64,000 bases of DNA from Saussurea involucrata (lineage: Eukaryota > Streptophyta > Magnoliopsida > Asterales > Asteraceae): assembly GCA_033807775.1 (NCBI GenBank), contig CM066319.1:140914983-140978982 (forward strand), read 5' to 3'. Each line of letters begins with the position of its first letter. Positions within the stretch are counted from its first letter, which is position 1. The notes under the pieces were generated by a model. That model saw only the letters and a program-made list of their open reading frames with translations. It ran no database searches and had not been told where the DNA came from. The translations under genes and the position numbers were made by a program. Of this stretch, positions 45,111 through 56,609 are shown piece after piece.

Positions 45111-45994
45111 GTATGTAGTCTAATCTATGCCTAATCTTGTTACTTGCTTTCAATCGATCCACAAAGGGCCTGCAATCGATCGATTTGGGTGTTCTTCACT
45201 CGACAGCGCCACTAGGGTTGGAAAACCCTTCGACTCGGCCAAATTCCTTAAATCAATCGACTAATGGGTCTCGTATACTACATTGACACCGATTAGAGTC
45301 GATTTTTGGGTCGATTTTTCGTATCCACAAGTTTAATTTTGAGTTTGTATGTCGATTAGGGTTCCAGTTCTTTTATGTCCCGGAATGTGTTCTTCAGTTC
45401 CGGAAGTGATGGGTTCCGGAATCGATAAGGATTAAGTTCCGGTATTTCAAATATGTTCCGGAATTCCAATCTTCCGGTATTAGAGTTCCGGATTTCCCTA
45501 CGTTCCGGTGTTACTATTCACTTCCGGGACATGTGACTTCCAGATCTATTCTCATTTGATTCCGGATTTCTTAGACTTCCGGTATGTGTTCCGGTATAGT
45601 CCAATTTCGGAACCAGGTACTGTTCTCTTTCGGTACCAAACTCCGGATCCGGTATACTTCTCATTCCGGATTACCCTATGTTCCGGTACTCTTTCCAATT
45701 CCGGAACTCCTTGATTCCGGATCTCCACTCTGGAACACCTGTGCTATTGGTCTCAGTTACTGTTACATTGATTTGATTTACTGTTACATTGGTGCTATAT
45801 GTCTAATTGATGATCTGAATGCACATGATTGCACATAAATGCACACACTCAACTCGGACTCGTTAAGATCCGAGTAGTGATTAGTTTCGGAATGTACCGA
45901 CTCTCGGTTTTTCAAATCCGAGAATACGGGCCTCGAGACTCGATTTTGCCTCACACAAGCCATGCATACTCAACACGTTTTTGCCTTTAAACAG
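45111..45994 (+). other. candidate intron in the 5' UTR of the U envelope-like ORF, with CCGG array
   Basis: Donor CAG/GTATGT at 45111 and acceptor TTTAAACAG/G at 45994, five bases before the ATG at 45999. In between lie about 17 TTCCGG words (45370-45730). Consensus splice sites at both ends support, but do not prove, splicing. No ORF inside. Confidence 0.5.
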
Positions 45995-45998
45995 GAAC

Positions 45999-47730
45999 AT
46001 GGCTCAACCAAATCCGAATCCATAAGGCGTTGCCTCACTCCTTCCCGAAGGTCCAAACCTACCCCTCGTGGCAAATAACTTCCACCTGGACACGACAAAC
46101 CTCCGATGCCAATGTCCAGTCATCGTGGAAATCCTGAAGAACCACTCGATCAATCGAGCACTGACGGCTACCGCTCAAGTTCCCGCCGTCTACGTACATC
46201 AGCTTTGGCGCTCCCTCATTCCAGTCGCACGCGGCCAGCAATACATACTTCGAGGCCGTATTGGCGACTCAGGCGTCGTTATTACTCGAGACATCTTCAT
46301 ACGAATCCTTGAACTTCCGGAACTGACCACCGTTCCAGGACGTACAGCCTACGACGTACAAGTCTCAAATGCAGTCATCTGCCGAGATATTCGCGCTCTC
46401 GGATATGCCGACGCACTAGCACATCCATCGCATTTCTCCAGGATCCGCCTACAACCGGTCTGGTACACGCTATTCACAATATTGAAGGTGTCTATCAGCA
46501 GTCAATAAAGGAATCGATCAGACGACGGTCAACCTTCTCGTCCTATTCCATGCAGTTATCTACAGCCGACACGTCGATTTCGTATCCATTATGTGGACGG
46601 AACTGATCGGACAGGTTCACAAGAAGCAATGCAGCCGATGCCTCAAATTCCTGCCTTATCCAAGGTTTCTCCAGCTGATAGTCGTGCACTTCATGGCTAC
46701 TGACCTCACTATACCTCGACGCGCAGACCATGAGGTAATTCTCTCTACTCGTATGACTAGAATTCAGAATAAGCTAGTCATTGAAGACCTATAACCCATG
46801 GTGATACCTGCTGACCTACTAGCTATCGCGGACCAAATGGCACCGAGTGTGATAGCTTATAGGAGAGAGAACCGCTTAGACGCTCCGATGGACCAGCCAG
46901 ATCCGGCTGGACCTGCCCAACGAGCGCGACCTGAGAGGCGTGAGGGTCCCCGTATGCGAGGAAGAGGGGTCCGACGAGCAGGGGCTCGCGGACGGGGCAT
47001 GCCGAGAGAAGATATTGTGAGGGGAACAGGCGTGGGCGGTGCCGCCAGGTCAACACGCGAAGCTAGTTCATCCCGACCCCAATCCACTCCATCACGTACA
47101 CCGACTCCACCTAGAGACGAAGTTGCTGCTCTACATGATGTGGTGGTGGAAGGTGTATCCCGAGAACATGTCGTGGAAGAGGCATCCTCCTCTTCCAGCT
47201 CCGAGCCCGGCCCAGCCTCCGGACCAGCTGTCGAGTCCGCCTCTGGCTCCGAATCAGGGTCCGAATCCGAGTCTCAACCAGGCTCGGCTTCCGGTGCCCA
47301 AGAAGGGTCAGAGGAATCCGGAAATGAGGAAACTGAGTCGGACGATGATGATGATGACACTCCTAACCCCGAAGCCTTATCTGGAGTGACAAGGAGAACG
47401 GAGGGAGAAATAGTCGAAAAAGAAAAACAAAGTGAGGTGAGAGAAAAGTGAAGCAAGAAAAAGCATGAGAGTGAAAGTGTGATGGAGCAATCTTCACAGG
47501 TTGCTCCCAACCAGCCTCCACCAAGCCAGGCAGCCACATCTACTATCCCATTGCATCCGTTGCGATGGGGTATTGAAGAAGACGTCGTGGGCCTAGCGAC
47601 GCAAATGCACACCCCTCCTAGCCACTTCGTCTCCTCTCAAAAGGAAACAGTTTCATCTTCTCATGGGGATTTAGTACAACTTCCACCGGTCTCTCACTTG
47701 GAGAGTTCTGGTGTCGAAAAACTTTTCTAA
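45999..47730 (+). pseudogene. Sirevirus envelope-like ORF (element U), decayed
   Basis: ATG at 45999. A stop at 46023-46025 is followed by the same frame to about 46500, then a shift to another frame that runs to 47730 with stops at 46792-46794 and 47449-47451. The N-terminal globular part (VYVHQLWRSL, RLQPVWYTLFTIL, HVDFVSIMW, IPRRADHE) aligns in order with element T (IQQWWKN, LPSIWACFFTIV, YNYASILW, IPRRADEE). The middle is Arg/Gly-rich then Ser/Glu-rich, and the end is Gln/Pro-rich. The family is known only from such retroelements and has no established function. Confidence 0.7.
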
Positions 47731-47871
47731 AACTAGAAAACCCATTTTCTTTATTGTTTCTTCCTTAAAAAGAAACTGTAAAACCCTAAAACCTCAAAAA
47801 CCCTTATTTTGGATAAAACTTTTCCATTTTAAGAAGTTCATCTTTTTCATCTATCTTTTGTTTCCAAAAAG
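47731..47871 (+). other. 5'UTR-like stretch before a second envelope-like start
   Basis: AT-rich with AACCCTAAAACC words. It is not part of the frame on either side. Confidence 0.35.
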
Positions 47872-48056
47872 AATGGCATCCTCTACAAGCGCTGATAACA
47901 CTGCTCCTATCACTGCTACTACCACTGCACCTGCAGTGATGACGAAAGCTGGAAATGTCAAGTGTGAGCATCAAATAGTCCTTGCTACCAACAACTCCTA
48001 TGCCCTGTTGGAGTTTCCCAAAAAGAAGCAAGCCTCTCATCTTGCTGACGCTGTAA
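47872..48056 (+). pseudogene. N-terminal fragment of another envelope-like ORF, cut by junction with V
   Basis: ATG at 47872 in good context, Thr/Ala-rich head, then LATNNSYALLEFPKKKQASH, whose position and pattern (N-N-x-x-x-L..) resembles the segment NNCILILDETNFKEEHR of element T. The frame appears to go on to 48079, but from about 48057 it is antisense V sequence, so the true gene piece stops there. It may be a second envelope-like gene of U or the remnant of another element. Confidence 0.5.
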
Positions 48057-49551
48057 ATTTGTATTTAGAGTCGATATGAAAATGAGGTATGTATTTAAGT
48101 TTAATTAAACGACGGAGAGTATCAAAGTTAACATGTCCAAGTCTAGCATGCCAAATATTTGAAGACTCAAGCATATAAGCGGAAGAATTATTTATTTCAT
48201 TCATATTTGGCTTCATAGCCATTACATTGAGCTTAAACATTCCACCATCCGCATACCCTTTTCCAACAAACATACCCATTTTAGTAAGTACAAACTTATT
48301 AGACTCAAAAACCAAGCAAAAATCATGTTTGTTCAACAACCAACCTGAAACTAGATTCTTACGCATTTCAGGTATGTACAACACATCATTCAAAGTGAGT
48401 TCTTTTCCGGATGTCATCTTAAGAACAATCTGTCCACTTCCCGTGATCTCCGAAGTGGCTGAATTTCCCATGAATAGTTTGTCACCATTGTCAACAACTT
48501 TGAAGTTCCGAAACCACTCCCGAATTGAACATATATGACGGGTAGCACCCGTATCGATCCACCATTCCCCCGGGTTTGAGTCCACGAGGTTGACTTCATA
48601 AATGACCGCAGCAAGGACGATGTCAGACACATCTCGAGTGATCTCGTCCACAACATTAGCCTCCTTAGCTTGATCGTGTTTTGGAAGCTTACAGTTCGCG
48701 GAACGGTGGCTTGGTCGGTCATAATTATAACAGTTACCTTGGAACTTCTTTTTGAAAGCTCTACCTTTTGGTCCCAAGTTCGAACCCTTCCCTTTCTTTT
48801 GGTTTTTTCCTTTCACAAACTTGTTCCTCACCGAAGATTGACCATGTTCCACTACATTAGCCTTTTCAGAAGTAGGAACATAGTTTTTCTTATGAGCTAA
48901 CTTATTATCCTCCTCAATTCGGAGTCTAACAATGAGGTCCTCAATAGACATTTCTTTTCGTTTGTGCTTCAAATAATTTTTGAAATCTACCCAAGCAAGG
49001 GGTGGTTTCTCAATTAACGAGGCTACTTGAAATGTCTCGCATATTCGCATTCCTTCGGCATGAATGTCATGCAACATTATTTGAAGTTCTTGGACTTGGT
49101 TTATAACGGTCTTAGTGTCTACCATTTTATACTCAAGAAACCGGGCAACCACAAATTTCTTGGTCCCGACATCTTCTGTTTTGTATTTTTTTTTTCTCTA
49201 GTGAGTCCCATAATTCTTTAGCCGTTTTTGTTACACAATATACGTTATAAGTGAATCAACCAATCCATTAAGAACATAATTTCTGCATAAAAAGTCAGAG
49301 TGTTTCCAAGCATCAACCGGACTCACCGCTTGGGTATCTCCTTCTTTTCCATCATCGATCTTAGGAGCCTCTTCAGTCAAGAATCGTGCAAGATTCAAGG
49401 TAGTCAAGTAGAAAAACATCTTTTGTTGCCACCTCTTGAAGTGCAACCCAGAAAACTTTTCGGGTTTCTCTGCATGATTAATCGGAGGATTTTCGTGTGC
49501 AACCGGAGTATTTTGCGAAGGTTGGGAAGCCCCAATTTTTTCGGTAGTCAT
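48057..49551 (-). pseudogene. copia gag, protease and pre-integrase of V, truncated
   Basis: ATG at 49551. Gag (FSGLHFKRWQQKMFFYLTT, VVARFLEYKMVD), a damaged zinc knuckle (CYNYDRPSHRSANC, where the second Cys is Tyr), protease (WWIDTGATRHIC, the DTGA form) and GAG-pre-integrase (IWHARLGHVNFDTLRRL). A short frame slip between about 49215 and 49190 is undone by the A run near 49185, so the frame before and after is the same. It ends at the junction near 48057. Confidence 0.8.
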
Positions 49552-49599
49552 TCTACAGTTAAACACCAAACTTTAGTGTTTTATAATAACCAACACAGT

Positions 49600-49895
49600 T
49601 TATAAAAACTACACAAAACAATATAGAAAACTGCACCAAAACAGTTTAGAAAAACTGCATAAAACAATCTTAAAATTGCACAAAAACAGCCTTAAACTGC
49701 ACTTAAACAGCAGAAAACAATTTATAAAAACCTGCAGAAAACAGTTTATAAAAAACTACAGAAAATGTTTATAAAAAACTGCAGAAAACTATTTATAAAA
49801 ACTGCAGAAAAAGTTTATAAAAACTGCAGGAAATTATTTATAAAAAACTGCAGATATGTTTATAAAAAAACTGCAGGAAATTATTTGTAAACCTT
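49600..49895. repeat. tandem repeat in the V leader
   Basis: About nine degenerate copies of a 27-32 bp unit around AAACTGCAGAAAA.TTTATAA (plus strand). Confidence 0.75.
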
Positions 49896-49899
49896 TATG

Positions 49900-50722
49900 T
49901 TCGTTGTCGTAAACGAATTTGTTTTAAGTCTGTAGGAATCGTCTTGATAATAATACGAAAAGAACACAAAGATATCGAACAAGCTGAGGCATGTGTTTAA
50001 CACAGTGTCCTTAAAACAAATCCGTTCCACTATCAGACGTTTGTTTACCAGGATACAACAGCAAGAAAGATTCTTCGAGACCGCTGAACTTAACTAGGCT
50101 TAGAGATTACCTCGATAGCAAGATGAAAACAAGGATAGTTTTTAGAAGAGAAGATGGCATTCAGAATTGTGTGTATTCTTTTGTTTGGTGAACATCTTTA
50201 TTTATACACCACAATTATTTTGTAACCGACACCGATAATCAATTCTGTCATTTAAACAAAACTGAAACCGAAATTAATTTATGACTAGATCAAAACCGAA
50301 ATTTGGTATTAATCATCATAAATTCGTCGGTTACATAACGAAAAGAATGAAATTTTTTGGCAAAATGCGTTTGAACTTTTTCTGGTCGACCGGTGGTGCA
50401 TTTGTGTCTGCAGTACGCGCGCTCGCACACAAGTTCAATTAACCGAAACCAATTCGCACCCCCCAACCCCTGTGCGCGCAAGAGAGAGCCTTTGTGTTAT
50501 AAGTCTTACAACCCCATGGATTGAACTTATTATAAACCCACTTTCTTTTCACTTCTCCATCTATGTGGGATACACATTTACCCACTTACTTCGGTGATTA
50601 ATTTCGCATTCATACGAAGATATTATGGAGGAGAACACAAATTTATAAATATCTATATAATGTGACATTATATAAGTTCTATATTTTGTGTTTCAAATTG
50701 GACAAAACCCATTTTTCCAACA
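49900..50722 (-). repeat. 5' LTR of V (inner boundary approximate)
   Basis: Starts TGTTGGAAAA at 50722. A TATAAATA box on the minus strand lies near 50205. The inner end near 49900 is uncertain because no standard primer site follows. Confidence 0.5.
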
Positions 50723-53635
50723 GACTTGAAGCTAAGCTTTAGTCTGTTTTTTCACACGCTGAGCAGAGAGATTCCTTAGCGTATGAGTGCTGAGTCAAGC
50801 CAGTGACTAGTTCTTTTGAGGAGAGAGTGTTCAGCGTTTTGAAGTTAAGATGAGAAAGCTTTTTATGCCATAGCCAGTTGACATCAGATAAGACTTTGGA
50901 TAGAAAACAAATGTTCTCAGTGGTTGTTGAGTCCATGTTTATGACATAAACATTTTCCAAACGATAACCGTTGAGAGCAAGTTTTCCATTCTTGTCAGTG
51001 ACTGAACATGTTTTCTTAGTAAAGCATACTTTGAAGTCTTTATCACATAACTGACTGATGCTAAGATGACTGTGTTTCAGTCTTTCTACGTAAACGACTC
51101 TTTTGATGGTAGTTGTACCATTAGTGAGTACACCAAACCCTCGGGTATAGCCTTTTCCATTTCCACTAAAGGTCACTGAGGGACCTTTCTCTTCCTTGTA
51201 TTCAGAGAGCATGATCTTTTCACCAGTCATGTGTCGAGAGCATCCACTATCAAGATACCAGATACCCTTTGAAACCTGCAATCATAAGGAAGATTAATTT
51301 TGAATTGGTGCCCACCTAACTATGGGTCCACAATTGTCAGTGGAAGGATCAGCGGTCTTCACAGCATCTGATGATTCAGCGTCAGTGTTAACCTTCACTT
51401 TGGTTAATTTCTTAACCTTAGTGGTATTTTTCACCTTGGCTTGTTTTTCACCTGGGGTGATCTTCTTTGCCTTGGAGGCAGTCGTCTTCACCTTAGCTGA
51501 TTTCTCAGTTTTGGTGGTTGTGGGGCACTTACTAGCAATATGGTCAGTAAGTCCGCAGTGATAGCATTTCTTATAGTTGAAATTAGCTTTAGGACCATAG
51601 GCATAAACATTGAAAGTTTTAAATGAGTAGGGCCTGTACCAATAATGCCTTTAGCATCAGATCTCGGAGGAACTTTAGGTTCTTCAGATTTCTTAGATAT
51701 TACATCAACCTTTATTCTTGGGGTTGATCGCTGAACATGTTCAGGGATCTTAACTTTAGGAGCAGAAGGTTGATTAGATGAAGGTTTAGTCTTCTTCGGC
51801 TTTGGCACTTTGGTACCCTTCTGAGGATTTTGTAAAACATTTTTCCTTTATCCTTGAGTTTAGGACTCAAAGAAGATTTTCCTTCAGTGATGGGAGTATT
51901 AGAAGAAGAGCACTGAGATGATGAGGTGTCAGGAATGGAAGAAACGAACATTCCAAACTTAAGCATGGCACGATCTTTATTTGGTTCTTCTTTGTCAGCA
52001 CAAAAACCAAGACCACTTCTGTCATTGACAGAGATCTAAGCACCGATTATCTCAGTGATCTTTGCTGAGGATTTACACCATCCTTCAACGGTAGCTTTCT
52101 CAGCATTCAAATCAGCGATAGCTTGTTCGCGTTCAATGCTGATTATTTGATTTACATAAACCTGATCTTTAAACTTTCTTCTAGATTAGATAGTTCTTGG
52201 ATCTTTAAATTACATTTCTTAAGTTGTTTAGTTAAATCTAGATTTAGTTGTTCAGCTTGTGTTTTTCCGTTCAGGGCATCATATAAATCAGTCGTCAGTG
52301 AATCGATAGCACGAAGTCTATCAGAATCAAAGAGAGCTGGACTAGAAGAGGTTGATACCTGAGAAGTGGAGGATGTAGAGGGAACATCAGCGGGTTCTTC
52401 TTTTACTTATTGGATTTCGGCCATAAGACAGAGATTGGCCTCATCTTCTTCATTAGAATCTGATTCTTCATCAGATTCAGCCCAATCGTTTTCTTCAGCG
52501 ATCAGACTTTTACTTTTCTTCTGATAGTTCTTCAACTTCAGGTATTTTTCTTCAAGTTTAAGGTACTTGTTATCTCTAGATTTAGAGGTTGAGGAGTGTT
52601 TACGAGATGAAAAGGGCTTGAAGACTTTCTTTGACCTGCATTCACTAGCAAAATATCCTTTCTTTTTGCAGTTATAGCAAGTAGCAGTTGCCTTATCAAT
52701 AGGAGTTGATTTAGGCTTGTCAGTGATAGTGAGGGGTTTATTACTTCTAAAGTTACTCTTTCTTGCAAAGAGTTTGTCAAGAGTGTCAGGGATTCATCAA
52801 GTTCTGAAGGATCAGTTTCTGATGAATCATCAGAGTTTGATTCCAACTCAGTGATAGTGACAGAAGATCGCTATGCGGGCATCATCTCTGAGAAGAGTAA
52901 AGCAACAAGTGTGCTTTTGGAATCTTTTACAAGATTCTTCTTAAGATGACAAGATTGCTCATGATTAAGCAAAGTGCCATAAAGAGTGCTTAAGGTCATA
53001 TATTTTAGACCCTTTGAGAGTTTAAGACACATGGTATAACTGTCTCAACTTTCAGGGAGACATTTCAAGAATTATGTTAGGGTCTCATACTTAGATTAGG
53101 TCCTACCAACATTTTTTAGGTCAATTAATAAGCAATTAAAATGTTGGTGCACTTCAGATAAAGTTTCATTCTTACCACAAATGAAACTTTCATACTGTCT
53201 TACCAGATTGGTTTTTCTGGACTCTTGTACTTCAGATGTACGTTCATATTGAACACAGATTGTGTCCCACATTGCTTTGGAAGTTTTGAGGTTCATGACA
53301 GAATGACAAACCTCATCAGGTAGAGTCATAGATATTATTGATTTGGCTTTGGTATTGATGGCCACCTTCTTTTTATCTTCATCAGTCCATCTAGAGACTT
53401 CTTTAATGAGCTCTCTTTCAGGAATGGCTGGAGTGGTGGCAGTGGCAGGAACAACAGGAGAAAGAACCGAAGGAACATATGGACCAATTTCCACATAGTA
53501 AGGCATAGTGGGGTCTACACCTTCTTGAAATAGCATCATTCGATTCTTCTAGAGATTAAAATTATCTCTTCTGAATCGAGGAGGTTTTGCAAGAGAACCA
53601 TTATCGATATAATTTGTGTTTGTGTTTTGTGCCAT
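50723..53635 (-). pseudogene. gag and 5' pol of Sirevirus-like element W
   Basis: ATG at 53635, TAG at 53549-53551 (where a Trp codon is expected), then gag (SIISMTLPDEVCHSVMNLKT, TNLVRQYESFICGKNE), zinc knuckle (CYNCKKKGYFASEC near 52680-52640), an acidic linker, Lys-rich regions in several frames (51966-51294), protease (WYLDSGCSRHMTGEK near 51260) and GAG-pre-integrase (WLWHKKLSHLNF, CSACEK). Frames change several times and stops are common. It ends where V begins at 50722. Confidence 0.78.
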
Positions 53636-53694
53636 TTGAAGAATAGAATGAAGAGATTTGTATAAGCAAGATCTTGTTTATGAGATTAAACAAT

Positions 53695-53708
53695 CTGCTC
53701 CGATACCA
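53695..53708 (-). promoter_or_regulatory. primer binding site of W
   Basis: On the minus strand TGGTATCGGAGCAG, two bases after the inner LTR edge. It is a Met-tRNA-type site. Confidence 0.8.
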
Positions 53709-53710
53709 CT

Positions 53711-54666
53711 TGTTGGTCCCGAAGGGGTTATACAAGTACAATAGTTTGTAGAAGGGGGTTTGAATACAAACACTACTTTTTGGTTTTCTAAATTGTTTAT
53801 TGATAAATCAAATACAATTTACAGTTTGTTGCGAAATAAGATTAAGTAAACCTAATCTAAACAAACTTGAGAATCACTAAGTGTTCTTGCACAAGAATAG
53901 AGAGAAAAGAGGGTATAGAAAAATAAGAATATTTTTCTATGCACTAAGTAGTTCAGGGAAGACCGCCTTCAAACTGAAGGGGCATTCCTCCTATTTATAC
54001 CCATTACATTTAATGCATGGCAGGAGGACTTTACACGTGTCAGCTTATGGTTGGGCGCATTTCTGACTTTTAGCAAGACATGTTTTGGGCCGTATCGTGA
54101 ACAGTGTAGTGGCAGAATGGTTGTGCGATCTTAGACAAAAGCATGTTTCTTCTGACAAATCGTACGATGTGTGCAAGGAGGTAAGACAAACATTTCTTGA
54201 AGTAGAAACTTCATGATCAGCGCTCGCTGAGTAGGTCTTCCATCAGAGAAGAGCTGATGTAAGTCAGCTATCGCTGAAGTCTTCTTCTTGAAATGTCGCG
54301 TGTGTGGACTTCTCTTGGTTTCACTGATGTCCGCATCAGATCATTAGTAGACTTGTCACTTGTTTATCAGTTTTGTCTTCGATGTCAACGATGAACTCTT
54401 TGTCGCAAAACTTGTCTTCGGGGATTACAAACAACATTGTTTACATTTGAAACTATCAGCGATAGTGAACAGACTCAGGTTATCACTGATGAAACATTTA
54501 TCGCTGAAGGCAGAACATTAAAACAGTAGATACCATCAGCAATACTGAACAAACTCGGTATGTTATCGTTGATGGTGAAACACTTATACATACAAATGTT
54601 AATTGCAATTTTCACCAAGTTATACTAAAGGTCATCATCAAATCACTGAGAGAGTTTGGATCAACA
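53711..54666 (-). repeat. 5' LTR of W
   Basis: Plus orientation TGTTGGTCCCG...GGATCAACA, 956 bp. The minus-strand TATA (TATAAATA) is at 53992-53999. The outer half (54180-54590) is full of TCAGCGAT/ATCGCTGA words. A second, truncated copy is at 32719-33108. Confidence 0.8.
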
Positions 54667-54876
54667 ATAAGTTTGTCCTCCACTTTTGACGTTTTCACTT
54701 GTTTTCCACATTTTTCAACACAAACGTTTCTTGATCGAAGTTTTCAAGTTCCAACTATATGTTTACATACTCATTTTCATATCTCCGTATTAAAATAAGC
54801 ATTTATATTTTTAGTTTAGTTTATTTAAAAATATTTATTTATCTTCAAAAGTAAATGTAACTTTTTTCCTACGGAA
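54667..54876. other. AT-rich non-coding stretch
   Basis: Nothing recognisable. Confidence 0.5.
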
Positions 54877-55158
54877 TGAAGATACTAAAAGCTTACCCAG
54901 GTAAGCACTTACCGGTAGAATTCAACACTAACACTCATCGGGTAAGATTTTAGTCCATTAAAAACGGCATCGTATGCAACAATTTTTCCCTTAAGCGCTA
55001 ACCGTGGTAAGAGTCTTTTCCATCACTTACCGGGTAAGACTCTCGATTCTTGCCTTAGCTCTTACCGGGTAAAATTCTTGATATTTACCATATTTATTCG
55101 GCAATGTAATATGACTTGGTAAACGTTTACCCAAGTAAGCGTTTCGTAGACGGGCCCT
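54877..55158. mobile_element. MITE with GGGCCYNTYTACNAAACGCTTAC ends
   Basis: The right end (AAGTAAGCGTTTCG..GGGCCCT) matches, inverted, the sequence AGGGGCCTTTTACTAAACGC at 59311. Both copies contain several ACTTACCGGGTAAG words. The left boundary is approximate. Confidence 0.5.
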
Positions 55159-55290
55159 AAATATAAAATTGTCTTTTTGTTAGTGCTTCACATATGTATT
55201 GGAGAAACTATCAAGTGATGTGTATGTGCTATGCATATGTTATTTTTCCAATCATAAAATAAGCATTAACATATAATTTATTAATTTTTA

Positions 55291-55581
55291 GGGGATATTT
55301 GATTGATTTTTCATGTGTGTATAGATTAATCTGATTATATAGATTGAAAAAAGCTTTTATCAGAGAGGGTTTTTTCATATATAGAAGATGCGTGTTTTTT
55401 TAATTCAAATAGACAAATTTAAAAAGAAAAAAAAACTTGATTTTCTGCATAAAGCCCCTCTTGAAGAATATATTGAATAGATAACTTTCTATGTCATTAA
55501 GTCACTACCAACCAATCATATATAGTAGATCAAATAAGTTGAGTCACATTAAACGCATTAATTAACAAATAGACCTTTAAT
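55291..55581. mobile_element. MITE B (same family as MITE A and C)
   Basis: Ends AGGGGATATTTG and, on the other strand, AAGGTCTATTTG, within TTA/TAA. The inner part shares GATTTTCTGCATAAAGCCCC and TCATTAAGTCACTACCAA with A and C. Confidence 0.55.
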
Positions 55582-55993
55582 TGTATTTAGTATAAGCGAT
55601 TCTGATTATGCTCGTATCAAGGTAGGTCAACTGAATGACTAAAAATATCCGTTAAACCTATCAATCAATATCAATCAATCAATCAATATATATATAAAAA
55701 CAAAAACCACGGCCAGTGACGTGGCCTCCTCTCAAACCTAGAAAGTGGTTTATCTTTGCTCTCCTTTTCTCATTTCATTTATCCTCTCCTCTTCCAAACC
55801 AGTAGTCTTTTCAGATTCTGTTCCACGTTAAGCTCTCAGCTTCTTCAAATAGTCTTCTCCTCTTCCAAAACTGATTAGGGTTGTCCTTTAATTTTTCTCC
55901 AGTGAAACGTCCCTCCTCCTTTCTCTTTTTTCAGTTTGAATTCTAGGGTTCATTGGAGGTTATGAAAAGTAGTGTGGAATTGGGGTTCATTGG

Positions 55994-56070
55994 GGTTCTG
56001 GCCAGGCTGTGGCTATCAGAATAACAGCTATCGATGTGCTTTCTACAATTGCAGATTTCTGGGGTGGCAG
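55994..56070 (+). pseudogene. pectinesterase exon copy 1 (one base deleted)
   Basis: Same exon as 56801-56878 but one base short (CAGCTATCGATG against CAGCTGATCGATG), hence frameshifted. The donor GT is kept. It is preceded by 5'UTR-like CT-rich sequence with TTCAGTTTGAATTC, a piece also present at 57908. Confidence 0.75.
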
Positions 56071-56609
56071 GTATGGACATTCATTTATATAGGCCGATAA
56101 CAGAAGCTAGATACTAACTTAAAACTTACCAGTAGTAACTTGCTATGAATATCTGTTGGCAGTCAGCTTGGGTAAAGATCTATTAGACGTTTATTTTGAA
56201 GGTGTTCATTTGCAAGATTTATAGATTTTGTGTTTTCATGGGAACAATTGCACAAACTTTTTGCAGTTTTAACTGATATACATTAATTTGGCAGAATGGT
56301 TTGGTGCAAAATAATTAAGTGGTCAGAATGATTAAAAGGCTCTTATGATATAGTGCAAAATGAAATATGATTGCTTGATAATTGTTCAGAATGAAAGTAG
56401 GGCACTGAATGGTTAAGGGTGGTCCAAGATACAAAATCATTCAGAGGGTTTTAGAACCATTAAGAGGCAGACTTTTATTTTTCCTTAATGGAACTATTAA
56501 GAGTAAAACAAACAGCCAATTAGTAATCATGTTCTAAAGATAGAATATAAGGACTAAGGCTTTTCTAATTTGCACCATTTAAATGTGTTCATGTGATTGA
56601 TTTGCACAG

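Larger units (their letters stand above)
34528..47730 (+). mobile_element. Sirevirus-like Ty1/copia element U (no 3' LTR found)
   Basis: 5' LTR (first ten bases at 34528-34537, rest after LINE2 at 36081-36318), primer site, long leader, gag-pol, five-fold polypurine-tract array, private promoter region and envelope-like ORF. No second copy of the TGTTAGGTCATGC LTR start was found, so the 3' LTR is lost or lies beyond the rearranged junction near 47730-48060. Confidence 0.82.
48057..50722 (-). mobile_element. Ty1/copia element V, 3' half lost
   Basis: The minus-strand LTR starts TGTTGGAAAAATGG at 50722, inside the W pol region. A leader with tandem repeats and gag through GAG-pre-integrase follow, ending abruptly at about 48057. 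Integrase, reverse transcriptase and the 3' LTR are missing. It belongs to a different copia lineage from T, U and W (short gag, no long coiled coil). Confidence 0.75.

Noticed and set aside
46823..47612. Minus-strand ORFs opposite the U envelope-like ORF
   Set aside because: Mirror of GC-rich low-complexity coding sequence; no domain.
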